DNA of 64,000 nt, taken from NCBI RefSeq assembly GCF_001423845.1, contig NZ_LMPM01000003.1, forward strand, positions 186,001 to 250,000. The letters run 5' to 3'. The notes below the pieces were generated by a model. It saw only the letters and a program-made list of their open reading frames with translations, searched no databases and was not told where the DNA came from. The DNA is from Sphingomonas sp. Leaf357 (GTDB taxonomy: Bacteria; Pseudomonadota; Alphaproteobacteria; Sphingomonadales; Sphingomonadaceae). Of the stretch, positions 10,097 to 20,379 are shown one piece after another (positions within the stretch are counted from its first letter, which is position 1; each line of letters begins with the position of its first letter). The position numbers were made by a program, and so were the translations under genes.

Positions 10097-10142
10097 CGGC
10101 GCAGATCGGCTTGAAGCTTAAGCCCCTTAAAGATCCATGCTT

Positions 10143-10240
10143 CCCCGGCGGAGGCCAGGGCCCAGTTGCAAAGCAGGAGTGATCGAGCGCTGCGCGGAGT
10201 AACTTCGACTTCCGCGACTGAGCCCCGGCCTCCGCCGGAA
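10143..10240. repeat. Intergenic inverted repeat, CCGGCGGAGGCC family
   Basis: A left arm containing CCCCGGCGGAGGCCAGGGCC and a right arm containing GGCCTCCGCCGG are inverted copies separated by about 45 bases. It fills most of the gap between the small acidic gene and the convergent exported-protein gene, where it may also work as a bidirectional terminator. Confidence 0.75.
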
Positions 10241-10280
10241 AAGTACCGAATACACTTGTGGGGAAAGCAAAACTCATCGA

Positions 10281-10901
10281 TTACTTCCGGGCCGCCCCAG
10301 CCTCGATCGCCGCACTCGCAACGACGGCCCGGTAGGCGGGAACGTCCCGTTCGAAATAATAGACGTCCGGCGCCTCGAACGTGATCATGTACAGCCGACC
10401 GTCGATGATCGCCGCCGACGCTTCGCCCTTGCGCCGCACCTCCTCGTTCAGCCGCGAAAACGTGAACGAGAATTTGATTCCCTTTGCCCCCAGAAACGTC
10501 GTCGACTGGACCGAATCGATCTTCATCACCTGGGTGTCGAGCGCGATGCTGTAGCTGTTCTCGAACAGCGCCGGGATATCGGTGAGCAGCATGTTCGACG
10601 CGAACCTCGGCAAGGGCTTGGCCCGCTTGTTCACTTCGCGAAACAGCGTCTTGTCGTTCTCGATCCCGCTATAGAAGGTCACGTCGTTCAGGCCGTCGCC
10701 ATCGATCGTCCAGGTCTCCGAATTACGCCCCGGCCGGGCACCCATCCTGTTCCATTCGCGATCCGGGTTAACCGTCAGCCCGGATTTCGCGACCGCGACC
10801 TTTGTGCCTTGCGGGATCAGCTTGTTGCCCGCCCAGACCGGCACCGCGATCATCATCGCGAAACCCGCCAGAGCCGGGCCGAACGCCTTCACCACAGTCA
10901 T
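10281..10901 (-). CDS. Exported hypothetical protein, last gene of a three-gene operon
   Basis: A 206-residue protein with an N-terminal signal peptide (hydrophobic core about residues 7-22, cleavage likely after VWA). The mature part is a mixed alpha/beta polar domain with no motif I recognise. It follows the M48 protease gene by only eight bases, and that gene directly abuts the next upstream gene, so the three are probably one operon (12877 down to 10281) coding for exported proteins acting together in the periplasm or at the outer membrane. Confidence 0.8.
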   Translation of the reverse strand: MTVVKAFGPALAGFAMMIAVPVWAGNKLIPQGTKVAVAKSGLTVNPDREWNRMGARPGRNSETWTIDGDGLNDVTFYSGIENDKTLFREVNKRAKPLPRFASNMLLTDIPALFENSYSIALDTQVMKIDSVQSTTFLGAKGIKFSFTFSRLNEEVRRKGEASAAIIDGRLYMITFEAPDVYYFERDVPAYRAVVASAAIEAGAARK

Positions 10902-10909
10902 CGTTCAAC

Positions 10910-12112
10910 TCACTGCAAAAGAGTGGAAATCATCGCATTGTCCGAAGCATCCGGCTTCATCGCGAGATACTTTTTCAGCGTCTCCGCCGCTTGCGGATCC
11001 CGACTGCGCAACTGCGCCAGGCCCATACCGCGATACGCCTCGGCGTTGGTCGCATCCTGCGCGATGGCATCGCGGTAGAACGAGACCGCCGACACCAGAT
11101 CGCGCGGATGGCCGCGCGTGCGGTACAATTCGCCGCGGGCGAACAACAGCGACGCGGTCCAGCGATCCCGGGCCAACCCGGTCAGCAGATAATCCGTGCC
11201 CTCGAAGTCGTTGAGCCTGATCTGGTCGGCCAGCAATTGCGGATGCCACGCGGTCAGCGCCGTGCGATAGCGCTCGGCCGCGTCCGCGCCGGACTTGTTC
11301 ATCCCATCGGCGATCTCGCGCAGATACGTCGCGCGTTCGAGGTCGGTCGGGTGCGTGGCGAAGAACGACACCTTGTCATACCGCCTGCTGCGCTGTCTGC
11401 GGCCGTGCGCCGTGGCATCGGCCTCGTCCATCAGGCGGCTCCAGATCTGCGAGAAGCATTGCGGATCGTACGGCGAGGTCCTGAGATAGGCCATCGACAG
11501 GCGATCGGCCTGCCGCTCCTGCTCGCGCGAATTGGAAAAGATCGAACGAACGGCACTCATCTGCACCGACCGCGCGGCCCGCGCCACTTGGTACGCCCCG
11601 CGCCCACCGACGGCGACCGCCCCCGACACCACGACACCGGCCCATTCGAAGATATCGGTCGCGGTGCGGCGCTGCTTGAAACCGTTCAGGGAGTGACGCA
11701 GTTCGAAATGCGCGAATTCGTGCCCCAGGATCGCCGCCAGCTCGGCTTCGCTACGCGCCCGCAGCAACAGGCCGGTATGCACCAGCATCATGCCGTTCGG
11801 CGCCATCGATGCGTTGAAGCTGGCATCGCGCAGGATGTAGACCCGTACCGTCCGGCATCGGTCCTCGCCCACCGTCCGGCACACGACATCGCGGACATAT
11901 TGGACCAGTCCGGGGTCGTTGATGACGGCCTTGGAATCGCGCAGCGCGCGCTCGGCTTCGTCCATCTGCATCCACAGCCCGCGCTCGTCCACCCCCTGCG
12001 GCTCGTACGCCGCGGTATAGGTTGGCAGCGCCGGGATCGCGTCGCCCTTGGCGAACGCCGGTGGCGTCGCGGCTAGGCACGCCGCCATGCACCAACCGCC
12101 CAAGCGGCGCAC
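10910..12112 (-). CDS. M48 family metalloprotease, exported, with TPR-like C-terminus
   Basis: A 400-residue protein with a signal peptide (about residues 1-21). The zinc motif HEFAH is at 131-135 within LAAILGHEFAHFELRH, and a downstream Glu lies in the SREQERQADRLSMAYL segment, as in BepA/LoiP-type M48 peptidases. After about residue 250 the protein becomes helical with repeat-like stretches (LLFARGELYRTRGHPRD, AEAYRGMGLAQLRSRDPQAA), a TPR-type region. Such proteins act in outer-membrane protein quality control in Gram-negative bacteria. It sits in the middle of a tight three-gene operon with two unknown exported proteins. Confidence 0.88.
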   Translation of the reverse strand: MRRLGGWCMAACLAATPPAFAKGDAIPALPTYTAAYEPQGVDERGLWMQMDEAERALRDSKAVINDPGLVQYVRDVVCRTVGEDRCRTVRVYILRDASFNASMAPNGMMLVHTGLLLRARSEAELAAILGHEFAHFELRHSLNGFKQRRTATDIFEWAGVVVSGAVAVGGRGAYQVARAARSVQMSAVRSIFSNSREQERQADRLSMAYLRTSPYDPQCFSQIWSRLMDEADATAHGRRQRSRRYDKVSFFATHPTDLERATYLREIADGMNKSGADAAERYRTALTAWHPQLLADQIRLNDFEGTDYLLTGLARDRWTASLLFARGELYRTRGHPRDLVSAVSFYRDAIAQDATNAEAYRGMGLAQLRSRDPQAAETLKKYLAMKPDASDNAMISTLLQ

Positions 12113-12877
12113 CTACTTGGCCGCCGCGATGGCCGGTGCCGGCTTCGACGTACTGCCCGGAAAATCCTCCAGCAATTGCGCGATGCGCTTCTGCGCCCCT
12201 TCGGGCGTGCGCACGTCACCGCCCATCGCCCGGTCGGCGTTGAGCCAGACAAGATCGCCCGTGCGCAGATCGACCAGACCCGCATAGCCGGCATGTTCGC
12301 CGGATTTCACCGAAACATACGCCATCGCCGCGACGATCTGCAGGATCTTGCGCCCGGTCGATCCGTATTGATCTTCGTTGTGGATGAACAAGGCATAGTC
12401 CGCGCCCGTCCCCTTGCCGATCTCGGCCACCCCCGGCCCCATCGTCCAATCGAACACGCCCTTGCGCTTCTTGGTCGGCAGACGATTGCCGGGAAAGAAT
12501 TGATAGCGGATCACCGAGTCCGCGAGGACGGAAAACAACGCGCGATAATCCGCCATCTTCTCCGCCGCCGCGCCGATCGGCTCTTCGGCAACGATCACTT
12601 CGTTACCCAGTCTGCCTTGAGCAACGGCCAGCGCCGCGCCGAGATTTTCCTTGGCCTGCGCGGTCCAATCGGCGTTTGGTTCGAACATCCGCCCGGTCGA
12701 TTGCGCACCGACCTTGATCGTCGGGCGGATCAACAAGATCTTAGCGGACTGCTCCTTGAGGACGAAGCCTTCCTTGATGCCGGACTTTTCTTGGGCATGG
12801 GCAGTATGTGTGCTCGAAACAAGCATCACCACCGCCAGAATAGGCGCCAGCAGACCGCGAAACATCGAAACCCCCAT
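12113..12877 (-). CDS. Exported hypothetical protein, first gene of the M48 operon
   Basis: About 254 residues with a clear signal peptide (hydrophobic stretch ending in THTAHA). The mature protein contains a region (IRPTIKVGAQSTGRMFEPNADWT) and later GLVDLRTGDLVWLNAD, which resembles outer-membrane-associated lipoproteins that build surface assemblies, but I cannot assign a family. Three starts are possible: GTG at 12889, ATG at 12877 and ATG at 12865. GGGGGTGA lies about nine bases before 12877 and another GGGGG before 12865, so the start is uncertain by a few codons. It abuts the M48 gene with no gap. Confidence 0.78.
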   Translation of the reverse strand: MGVSMFRGLLAPILAVVMLVSSTHTAHAQEKSGIKEGFVLKEQSAKILLIRPTIKVGAQSTGRMFEPNADWTAQAKENLGAALAVAQGRLGNEVIVAEEPIGAAAEKMADYRALFSVLADSVIRYQFFPGNRLPTKKRKGVFDWTMGPGVAEIGKGTGADYALFIHNEDQYGSTGRKILQIVAAMAYVSVKSGEHAGYAGLVDLRTGDLVWLNADRAMGGDVRTPEGAQKRIAQLLEDFPGSTSKPAPAIAAAK

Positions 12878-13027
12878 TGCTGCTTTCACCCCCGAACCGC
12901 AGCCACGGTGATATTAATCCACACCCTTCTGGACGATGCAAGCCATAGTTCAGTGCGGCCAGCGCGGAACCATGATAACCTTTCCCGTCCGCGCTAAACT
13001 TGATGACGTGTGGTTGAACAAGATCTT

Positions 13028-13122
13028 CGTCATTCCCGCGACGGCGGAAATCCATACTGGCTGGTCCAAGTAATTCTCACAAGGTGCAGCGACCATGGAT
13101 TTCCGCCTTCGCGGGATTGACG
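13028..13122. repeat. Intergenic inverted repeat, CATTCCCGCGA...GGCGGAAATCC family
   Basis: Left arm CGTCATTCCCGCGACGGCGG and a right arm ending CGCCTTCGCGGGATTGACG are imperfect inverted copies, both including the GGCGGAAATCCAT/ATGGATTTCCGCC core. It occupies the first half of the 570-base gap between the exported-protein operon and gatB. Confidence 0.75.
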
Positions 13123-13318
13123 ATGTAGCAATCCCCGATTTCAAACAAAATCGCCAGGCGCTCACCTTCGGCAGGCAAGCAGAAGAGCTTTCTCATCGAT
13201 TGGGGACGTCACGCTGTCCTACATGCCGCCGATCCACTATGCTCGAAGTCGCTCTTTGACATCGCCGAGAAATCTGACCGCACGCCCCGCCCGGCCCGAC
13301 ACGATCAGGCCGCGTACC

Positions 13319-13395
13319 GTGTGAACTTGTGTGAACTTCGGCGGCCGACACCGTCGTCCGCGCCGATACCGCGTGAACTTGCGTGAACTTCGCCG
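13319..13395. repeat. Four copies of GTGAACTT in two tandem pairs
   Basis: GTGAACTT occurs at 13321, 13331, 13373 and 13383. Within each pair the copies are ten bases apart, and each pair is followed by CGGCG or CGCCG; the pairs are 52 bases apart. It lies just beyond the end of gatB. Apart from this array and the inverted repeat at 13028-13122 I see no gene between 12890 and 13445. Confidence 0.7.
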
Positions 13396-13445
13396 ATTCG
13401 CGAATCGACGACGTCGTTACCGAATTTAGAGCGGCTGCCGGGCGT

Positions 13446-14915
13446 TCACCCCAGCGCCGTCTTCAGCAGGTCGTTCACCACGCCCGGATTGGCCTTGCCG
13501 CCCATCGCCTTCATCGTCTGGCCGACGAAGAAGCCGAACAGCTTGTCCTTGCCGCCGCGATAGTCGGCGACCTTGTCGGCATTGGCCGCCATCACCTCGG
13601 CGATCACCTTCTCGATCTCGCCCGTGTCGCTGGTCTGCTTCAGGCCGCGTTCCTCGACCACGGTGCCCGCGCCCTGCCCGGTTTCGAGCATGATCTCGAA
13701 CACCTGCTTGGCGAGACTGCCCGAAAGCGTGCCGTCCGCGACGAGGCCGAGCAGTTCGGCCGCGCCGTCGGGCGTGATCGGCGAACTGCCGATATCCTTG
13801 CCCAGCCGGTTGAGCGCACCGAACAGTTCCGACGTCACCCAGTTCGCCGCCGCGACCGGCTTGGTACCCGTATCCAGCAGCGCATCGAACCAGCGCGCAT
13901 TCTCCACCTCGGCCGTCAGCACCGCCGCATGATACGGCGTGACGCCCAGCGCCTCGTACCGCGCCCGCTTGGCGTCGGGCAGTTCGGGCAGACTTGCGCG
14001 GCATTCGTCGAGAAATGCCTGATCGAGTTCCAGCGGCAACAGATCGGGGTCGGGGAAGTAGCGGTAATCGTGCGCATCTTCCTTCGAGCGCATCGACCGC
14101 GTCTCGTTCCGGTCGGGATCGTACAGGCGCGTTTCCTGCACGATCTTGCCGCCGTCCTCGATCACCTCGATCTGGCGCTTGGCCTCCTGCTCGACCACCG
14201 CCATCACGAAGCGCACCGAATTGACGTTCTTCGTCTCGGTCCGCGTGCCGAGTTCCGGATCGCCGACCTTGCGCACGCTGACATTGACGTCGGCGCGCAT
14301 CGAACCCTCTTCCATATTTCCGTCGCACGACCCGACATAGCGCAGGATCGACCTCAGCTTGCGCAGATACGCCCCCGCTTCGGCGGGAGACGCGAGGTCC
14401 GGCTTCGACACGATCTCCATCAGCGCCACGCCCGACCGGTTGAGATCGACATAGGATCGCGTCGGATGCTGATCGTGCATCAGCTTGCCGGCATCCTGCT
14501 CGACATGGATGCGCTCGACGCCGATCCGCTTGCCGCTCGCGTCCGGATTCTTGTCGTCCAGGCTGATGTCGATCGCGCCCTCGCCGACCAGCGGATGGTA
14601 CAGCTGGCTGATCTGATAGCCCTGCGGCAGATCGGCATAGAAGTAGTTCTTGCGGTCGAAACGCGACCACGGATTGATCACGGCGTCGATCGCCATGCCG
14701 GTGCGCACCGCCTGGCGGATGCACTCGCGGTTCGGCACCGGCAACATCCCCGGCATCGCCGCATCGACCAGCGACACCTGCGTGTTCGGCTCCGCCCCGA
14801 AGGCGGTCGCCGCGCCCGAGAACAATTTGGCGTTCGACGTCACCTGCGCGTGCACTTCGAGGCCGACCACGACCTCCCAATCGCCGGTGTTGCCGCGAAG
14901 AGTATATGCGCTCAC
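13446..14915 (-). CDS. gatB: Asp-tRNA(Asn)/Glu-tRNA(Gln) amidotransferase subunit B
   Basis: A 489-residue GatB, the expected length. It contains the conserved N-terminal block [13 protein letters not shown], the catalytic-domain stretches [19 protein letters not shown] and [21 protein letters not shown], the kinase-like ATP site region [11 protein letters not shown], and the C-terminal YqeY/tail domain ending in [15 protein letters not shown]. GatB binds tRNA and activates the misacylated Glu or Asp by phosphorylation. The start is a GTG overlapping the gatA stop (GTGA), which fixes the reading and indicates translational coupling. Last gene of gatCAB. Confidence 0.97.
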   Translation of the reverse strand: MSAYTLRGNTGDWEVVVGLEVHAQVTSNAKLFSGAATAFGAEPNTQVSLVDAAMPGMLPVPNRECIRQAVRTGMAIDAVINPWSRFDRKNYFYADLPQGYQISQLYHPLVGEGAIDISLDDKNPDASGKRIGVERIHVEQDAGKLMHDQHPTRSYVDLNRSGVALMEIVSKPDLASPAEAGAYLRKLRSILRYVGSCDGNMEEGSMRADVNVSVRKVGDPELGTRTETKNVNSVRFVMAVVEQEAKRQIEVIEDGGKIVQETRLYDPDRNETRSMRSKEDAHDYRYFPDPDLLPLELDQAFLDECRASLPELPDAKRARYEALGVTPYHAAVLTAEVENARWFDALLDTGTKPVAAANWVTSELFGALNRLGKDIGSSPITPDGAAELLGLVADGTLSGSLAKQVFEIMLETGQGAGTVVEERGLKQTSDTGEIEKVIAEVMAANADKVADYRGGKDKLFGFFVGQTMKAMGGKANPGVVNDLLKTALG

Positions 14916-16396
14916 CACCAAGCCTCCGCCCGCGCGGTAAATCCAGCGCGTTCCTCCAATGCCAGACCCGCGTTCAGCACGCCCTGCTCGTCCAGCGCCT
15001 TGCCGATGATCTGCAGCCCCAGCGGCAGGTCGTTGGCATCCAGCCCGCCCGGCACGCTCATCGCCGGCAGGCCGGCCAGCGAGGACGGCACGGTGAACAC
15101 GTCGTTCAGATACATCGCGATCGGATCGGCGCTCTTCTCGCCCAGCGCGAACGCGGCGCTGGGCGCGGTCGGGGTGAGCAGCAGGTCGCAATGCTCCCAA
15201 GCCCGGTCGAAATCGCGAGCGATGAGCGCGCGGACCTTCGAGGCCTGCGTGAAATACGCATCGTAGAAACCGGCCGACAAAACGTATGTGCCGATCATGA
15301 TGCGGCGCTTCACCTCCGGCCCGAAGCCGGCGGCGCGGGTTGCGGCATACATGTCCTGAAGTCCTGCCCCCTCGGGCAGATCGCGCAGGCCGTACCGCAC
15401 GCCGTCATAGCGGGCGAGGTTCGAGGACGCCTCGGCCGGCGCGATGATGTAATAGGCCGGCAGCGCATATTTGGTGTGCGGCAGCGAAACCTCGACGATC
15501 TCCGCGCCGGCATCCTTCGCCCAGGCGATGCCCTGCTGCCACAAGGCGTCGATCTCGGCCGGCATGTTGTCGACGCGATATTCCTTCGGAATCCCGATCC
15601 GCTTGCCCTTGAGATCGCCGGACAAACCCGCTTCCCACTTCGGCACGGGCAGGTCGAGCGAGGTCGCGTCCTTGGGATCGAACCCGGCCATCGCCTCCAG
15701 CATGATCGCGCAATCCCGCACGTCCCGCGCCATCGGCCCCGCCTGGTCGAGCGACGAGGCGAACGCCACCACGCCCCAGCGCGAGCAGCGGCCATAGGTC
15801 GGCTTGATGCCGGAAATACCGACGAACGCGGCCGGCTGGCGGATCGAACCGCCGGTGTCGGTGCCGGTCGCCGCCGGGCACAACCGCGCCGCGATCGCCG
15901 CCGAAGACCCACCCGAAGATCCGCCCGGTGCGAGCGCGGCATTGCCGCCGTCGCTCCGCCGCCACGGCGAGATCACGTTGCCGAACGCGCTGGTCTCGTT
16001 GGACGATCCCATCGCGAACTGGTCCATGTTCAGCTTGCCGAGCATCCCAGCGCCGGCATCCCACAATTTGCCCGACACGGTGGATTCGTACGGCGGCGTG
16101 AAGCCTTCGAGGATCAGGCTGGCGGCGGTCGAGGCCACGCCCTTGGTGCAGAACAGGTCCTTCATGCCGATCGGCACGCCGGCCAATGGCTTTAGCGTCT
16201 CGCCGGCGGCACGCGCCGCATCGGCGACCTCGGCGGCGGCCAGCGCATGGTCCGGGGTTTCGACGAGGAAGGCGTTCAACACCTTCGCCTTGGCGACATT
16301 GGCGTTGAATGCCTCGGCCACTTCGCGCGCCGAAAACGTGCCATCACGCACGCCGTCCCGAATGGCGGCCACGCCGAGATCGGTCAATTCACTCAC
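14912..16396 (-). CDS. gatA: Asp-tRNA(Asn)/Glu-tRNA(Gln) amidotransferase subunit A
   Basis: A 494-residue amidase-signature enzyme that hydrolyses glutamine to supply ammonia to GatB. The core Ser-Ser-Lys region is present: [12 protein letters not shown] carries the Lys, and [34 protein letters not shown] carries the serines. The GTG at 16396, preceded by GGGAG eight bases upstream, is the likely start and gives the normal family length. It is separated from gatC by an inverted repeat and overlaps gatB by four bases. Confidence 0.97.
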   Translation of the reverse strand: MSELTDLGVAAIRDGVRDGTFSAREVAEAFNANVAKAKVLNAFLVETPDHALAAAEVADAARAAGETLKPLAGVPIGMKDLFCTKGVASTAASLILEGFTPPYESTVSGKLWDAGAGMLGKLNMDQFAMGSSNETSAFGNVISPWRRSDGGNAALAPGGSSGGSSAAIAARLCPAATGTDTGGSIRQPAAFVGISGIKPTYGRCSRWGVVAFASSLDQAGPMARDVRDCAIMLEAMAGFDPKDATSLDLPVPKWEAGLSGDLKGKRIGIPKEYRVDNMPAEIDALWQQGIAWAKDAGAEIVEVSLPHTKYALPAYYIIAPAEASSNLARYDGVRYGLRDLPEGAGLQDMYAATRAAGFGPEVKRRIMIGTYVLSAGFYDAYFTQASKVRALIARDFDRAWEHCDLLLTPTAPSAAFALGEKSADPIAMYLNDVFTVPSSLAGLPAMSVPGGLDANDLPLGLQIIGKALDEQGVLNAGLALEERAGFTARAEAWW

Positions 16397-16407
16397 AACG
16401 ACACTCC

Positions 16408-16495
16408 CGTCACCCCGGCGAAGGCCGGGGCCGCTGCATTCTGGGCACCCGCTGTGCACACCAACGCGGCGATCCCGGCCTGCGCCGGGATGACG
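16408..16495. repeat. Intergenic inverted repeat between gatC and gatA
   Basis: Left arm CGTCACCCCGGCGAAGGCCG and right arm CCCGGCCTGCGCCGGGATGACG are inverted copies, the same organisation as at 7625-7707. Its position inside the gatCAB operon means it is probably transcribed and may tune the relative amount of the downstream genes (inference). Confidence 0.8.
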
Positions 16496-16517
16496 ATTGG
16501 GCGGCTGGCGATGATCA

Positions 16518-16805
16518 TCATTCGATCACCTTCGGCACGGTGAAGAAGCCATGCTCGGCCTGTGGCGCATTCGACAGCACCGCATCGCGCACGCCGCCAT
16601 CCGTCACGACATCGTCGCGCAGGCGCAGATGGTTGGGGATCACCGCGGTCATCGGCGCAACGTCGCTCGTGTCGACCTCGCCCAACTGCTCGATCCAGCC
16701 CATGATGTTGTCGAGTTCCGGCGCGATGCGCGCCGCCTCGTCATCGGTGATCGCGATGCGGGCGAGGCTCGCGATCTTCTTCACGGTTGCGATATCAACT
16801 GACAT
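16518..16805 (-). CDS. gatC: Asp-tRNA(Asn)/Glu-tRNA(Gln) amidotransferase subunit C
   Basis: A 95-residue GatC, the small belt subunit that wraps around GatA and GatB. Typical features are the N-terminal helix [21 protein letters not shown] and the central [22 protein letters not shown] segment, followed by LRDDVVTDG. It is the first gene of gatC-gatA-gatB on the minus strand, about 120 bases before gatA because a repeat intervenes. Confidence 0.96.
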   Translation of the reverse strand: MSVDIATVKKIASLARIAITDDEAARIAPELDNIMGWIEQLGEVDTSDVAPMTAVIPNHLRLRDDVVTDGGVRDAVLSNAPQAEHGFFTVPKVIE

Positions 16806-16843
16806 GCAGGCGCGGCTAGCAGAGGGCGCGTTGCCCGCGCAAC

Positions 16844-18634
16844 CTATTCGAACGGTTCGCCCACCGGAACGCCGCCGACGAACACCTGACGCACCGTCAC
16901 CGGACGCACATCCACCCTGCCCGCCGCCAGCGCCGCCTTGAGGGCCTCGATCTGGGCCTCGTCGATCGGAGCCTTTTCGTTATCGCGCAATTCGCGCCAT
17001 TTGCCGTCGCGCAGGATGAAGTGCGCCGGACCACAGCGATCGATCCTGATGACCGGAGCCTTGGCCTTGCCGTCCTGCGACCGCAATTCGTCGATGCAGG
17101 TGTCGCGCAATGCGATCGCTTCCGCACTGCCGGATGCATACAGCAGAGTGCACCGGTTCTTGTCGTTGGCCGTGCAGGCAGTCCAGTCGGTCAGCAGTTT
17201 GCGCAGGTCCTCCGGAACCGGCACCGCGCGTGGCAAGACGCGGAGCCGTTTCGTGAGTTGGTCCGCACTTCTGATCTGCGCGCCGACGTCGAAGAGTTCG
17301 TAGCGATTGGTCTTGGTCGAGGCCGCCACCGCCCGCGCCTTGATCGCCGCGTTGCTCGATGCCGTCAGCCGCTTGAGCGCGAGCTTGCCGGCATCGCCGA
17401 AATCGAACGCCAGTGCCGCCCAGTCGAACTTGTCCGGCGCGATCCGCCCGCTCTCCAGTCGCGCGACCTGATCGCGGGTCGATAGCGCGTTGAAGCTCAG
17501 CAGCGGCGTCGCGAGGAACAAGGCCAGCCCCGCCACGACGAAGGCCAGACGCAAATTGGCCGGGCGTGCACGGTCCGCCCAACGCGCTCGCCCGAGCAGG
17601 AGCGACACGAAATAGGCCAGTCCGTAAGCGCAGGCCAAAATCACGAAGGTCAGCGCCCAAAGCCGATCGGGCGTCAGGCCATATTGTCCGATGCGCAACC
17701 CGGTCGCGATCGCGGCGATTGTCGCCAAGGGCAGAATCGCCAGCGCCAGCGTCATCGCACCCCAGCGCAACACCGGGTTGTGCAATTCCTCGTCCGCGCC
17801 GTTGCCGATCACGGCATTGGCGAGGATCAGCGCGCCGATCACGCACCCCAGCAGGATCGGCGTCGTCGCCCGCGTCGCTTCCCACAGCGTGCCGAGCCCG
17901 GTGAACGGAAGCGAGACCAGGAACACCAGCAGCCCCACCCCCAGCACCGGCGCCAGCACGCCCAGCACCGCCGTCACCACCCGCTGCAACAGCCGCACCA
18001 CCCGGTCGCGCTCGCGGAACAGGCCCAGCGCCCCGCCGAACGCCGCGCCGAACAAGGCGGCATCGAACCAATAGTGCCGCAGCAGGTCGCGCAGGAAATG
18101 CAGTCCGATCAGATCGAACAAGGCGGCCAGCAACAGCGTCAGCGCGAAGACGACGCCCGTGAAGGCCCAGCACGCGCACCACAAGACGACGTTCGTCCAG
18201 GCGTGGCCGTGAACCTCGACATAGGGAAATCGCGCCGCACCCTCGTCCCGCGCAGTCTGGAACAGCGGCACGAGGATCGCCAGCGCCAACACCAGGCTGG
18301 CGCTGCGCCAGTCGGAGAAGAACCCCCAGCCCGGCTCGCCATTCCAGTAGAACACCAGTCCGGCGACCAGCCCGATCGCGGCGGCGAAGCCGATCGCCCA
18401 GCTGATCCGCACCCGTTCGAGCGAGAAGCCGATCGCGGCCGCCGACCCCGCAATGCCGATCGCCAGCGCGACGCGCCACGCCGGCAGGGTCACCGGCGAC
18501 CAGAAATATCCGTCGGCCCGGTGGATCAATTGCTGGACCAGTACCGCCGCCACGATCCCGATCCCCGCCAGGATGAACGGCCGCGCGCGCCAGCTCTCCG
18601 CGGCCTCCGCGTCTCGCGTGTCGAAATCGCCCAT
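16844..18634 (-). CDS. DUF4153 family polytopic membrane protein
   Basis: A 596-residue protein. The first 400 residues form about eleven to twelve transmembrane helices, including the conserved [12 protein letters not shown] and [28 protein letters not shown] stretches typical of DUF4153; the last 190 residues are a soluble, probably periplasmic, alpha/beta domain ending in [16 protein letters not shown]. The biochemical role is unknown. The ATG at 18634 follows GGGGAGAGCG; a longer start at 18697 would add a polar tail lacking a ribosome site. Divergent from the DUF3089 gene. Confidence 0.82.
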   Translation of the reverse strand: MGDFDTRDAEAAESWRARPFILAGIGIVAAVLVQQLIHRADGYFWSPVTLPAWRVALAIGIAGSAAAIGFSLERVRISWAIGFAAAIGLVAGLVFYWNGEPGWGFFSDWRSASLVLALAILVPLFQTARDEGAARFPYVEVHGHAWTNVVLWCACWAFTGVVFALTLLLAALFDLIGLHFLRDLLRHYWFDAALFGAAFGGALGLFRERDRVVRLLQRVVTAVLGVLAPVLGVGLLVFLVSLPFTGLGTLWEATRATTPILLGCVIGALILANAVIGNGADEELHNPVLRWGAMTLALAILPLATIAAIATGLRIGQYGLTPDRLWALTFVILACAYGLAYFVSLLLGRARWADRARPANLRLAFVVAGLALFLATPLLSFNALSTRDQVARLESGRIAPDKFDWAALAFDFGDAGKLALKRLTASSNAAIKARAVAASTKTNRYELFDVGAQIRSADQLTKRLRVLPRAVPVPEDLRKLLTDWTACTANDKNRCTLLYASGSAEAIALRDTCIDELRSQDGKAKAPVIRIDRCGPAHFILRDGKWRELRDNEKAPIDEAQIEALKAALAAGRVDVRPVTVRQVFVGGVPVGEPFE

Positions 18635-18765
18635 CGCATCGCTCTCCCCGTCCACGCCAAGACAACCCCCGTCCGATCGCGATTGCAAGCGCTGCATCGA
18701 TGCTGCACGGAATCAACATTTGCCGCTCGGAGCGCTATGTTGCAGCGCACAACGGAGTTCGACGC

Positions 18766-19872
18766 TTGGCCCGGAAGTTCCTCTATGCCTTTGCCTGTCT
18801 CATCGTGCTGACGGTCGGCGCCGCCTTCGCCTATCGGCTGTGGGGGGTGGAGATCATCCGCTGGTGGGCGGTGCCCTCGGCTCGATTCGAGGCGCAGGAC
18901 CCGGTTGCGGCCAATGCCTATGCCGACGCCAAGATGTGGCTGGCCCATCCCGGCCGGCGCGACGATGCCGCGCGCTGGACGCCACCGGGCTATAAGCCGG
19001 TCGCGAATGCGCCGGCGGCGGTATTCTACGTCCACCCCACCTCGTTCCTCGGCACCGCGCACTGGAATGCGAAGCTCGACGATGCCGAAAGCAATGCCCG
19101 CGCCGAACTGTTCCTGCGGGGCCAGGCGACGGCCTTCAACGCCAGCGGCGCGATCTGGGCACCGCGCTACCGTCAGGCGACGTTCGGCGCGTTCCTGACC
19201 GACGCCAATGCCGCGAAACAGGCGCTGGACCTCGCATACGGAGACATTTCGGCGGCGTTCGACCAGTTCGTGAAGGAGGCCGGCGACCGCCCGATCGTCC
19301 TCGCGGGACATAGCCAGGGGGCGTTGCACCTCACCCGGCTGCTGCGCGAGAAGATCGCCGGCACGCCGTTGGCCAAGCGGATCGTCGCGGCGTATGTCGT
19401 CGGCTGGCCGATCTCGCGCACCACCGATCTGGCGGCGCTCGGCCTGCCGGAATGCATGAGCGCCGATCAGGCCGGCTGCATCCTGTCGTGGCAGAGCTTC
19501 GCCGAACCGGCCGACCCGACGATGATCCTCGAGCAATACGACAAGACGGCCGGTTTCGACGGAAAGCCGCGCAACGGCACGCCGATGGTCTGCACCAACC
19601 CGCTCACCGGCACCGCGAATGCCACCGCGCCGGCCCAGGCCAATCTCGGCACGCTGATCCCGTCGGCCGCGCTCGATACGGCCCAGGTTCAGCCTGGCGC
19701 CGTCCCGGCCCGTTGCGATCCGCGCGGCTTCCTGCTGATCGGCGAGCCGCCCGCAATGGGCAATTACGTGCTGCCGGGCAACAACTACCACGTCTACGAC
19801 TACAGCCTGTTCTGGACGAACGTCCGCGCCGATGTCGCGCGGCGACTGGCGGCATTTGGGAAGCGCGGATGA
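18766..19872 (+). CDS. DUF3089 family alpha/beta-hydrolase
   Basis: About 368 residues. An N-terminal membrane anchor or signal segment ([23 protein letters not shown]) is followed by an alpha/beta-hydrolase fold with nucleophile elbow GHSQG in [14 protein letters not shown], and conserved DUF3089 features VFYVHPTSF and [12 protein letters not shown], the His near the end probably completing the triad. Substrate unknown; likely an exported or membrane-tethered esterase. I chose the TTG at 18766 because CGGAG lies eight bases before it and the hydrophobic segment follows at once; an ATG at 18700 is possible. ruvX overlaps its end by four bases. Confidence 0.8.
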   Translation: MARKFLYAFACLIVLTVGAAFAYRLWGVEIIRWWAVPSARFEAQDPVAANAYADAKMWLAHPGRRDDAARWTPPGYKPVANAPAAVFYVHPTSFLGTAHWNAKLDDAESNARAELFLRGQATAFNASGAIWAPRYRQATFGAFLTDANAAKQALDLAYGDISAAFDQFVKEAGDRPIVLAGHSQGALHLTRLLREKIAGTPLAKRIVAAYVVGWPISRTTDLAALGLPECMSADQAGCILSWQSFAEPADPTMILEQYDKTAGFDGKPRNGTPMVCTNPLTGTANATAPAQANLGTLIPSAALDTAQVQPGAVPARCDPRGFLLIGEPPAMGNYVLPGNNYHVYDYSLFWTNVRADVARRLAAFGKRG

Positions 19873-20333
19873 TCACCACCGACCGTCTGCCCTTCCACGC
19901 CGCCCTGCCCGGCGCCGGCCGCCTGATCGGCCTCGACGTCGGTACCAAGACGATCGGCACCGCGCTGTGCGACGCCGGCTGGAGCTTCGCCTCGCCCGCC
20001 GTCCTGATCCGCCGCACCAAATTCCAGAAGGACAAGACCGCCCTCGCCCAGCTGATCGCCGAACAGCGCGTGGTCGGCATCGTCGTCGGCCTTCCCCTCC
20101 ACCTCGACGGCAGCGAAAGCCCGCGCAGCCAGTCGACCCGCGCCTTCGCCCGCAATCTGGAGGACATGGCGCTGCCGATCCTGCTGTGGGACGAACGCTG
20201 GTCGACCCAGGCCGTCACCCGCACGCTGATCGAACAGGATGCCAGCCGCGCCAAACGCGCCGAACTGGTCGACAAGATGGCCGCCGCCTACATCCTGCAG
20301 GGCGCGATCGACGCGCTGGTGGCGATCGCCTGA
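19869..20333 (+). CDS. ruvX: Putative pre-16S rRNA nuclease / Holliday-junction resolvase-like YqgF
   Basis: A 154-residue YqgF/RuvX protein of the RNase H-like fold. The first catalytic Asp is in [13 protein letters not shown]; the middle motif [19 protein letters not shown] and the late motif [16 protein letters not shown] supply further acidic residues, and the last Asp lies in [16 protein letters not shown]. The family matures the 5' end of 16S rRNA in E. coli. Start ATG overlaps the stop of the DUF3089 gene (ATGA), so they are coupled; pyrB follows after 46 bases. Confidence 0.93.
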   Translation: MITTDRLPFHAALPGAGRLIGLDVGTKTIGTALCDAGWSFASPAVLIRRTKFQKDKTALAQLIAEQRVVGIVVGLPLHLDGSESPRSQSTRAFARNLEDMALPILLWDERWSTQAVTRTLIEQDASRAKRAELVDKMAAAYILQGAIDALVAIA

Positions 20334-20379
20334 CGCAGGCCTTGCGCGCGCCGCCACGCGCCGTTACCGCACCCCTTTA

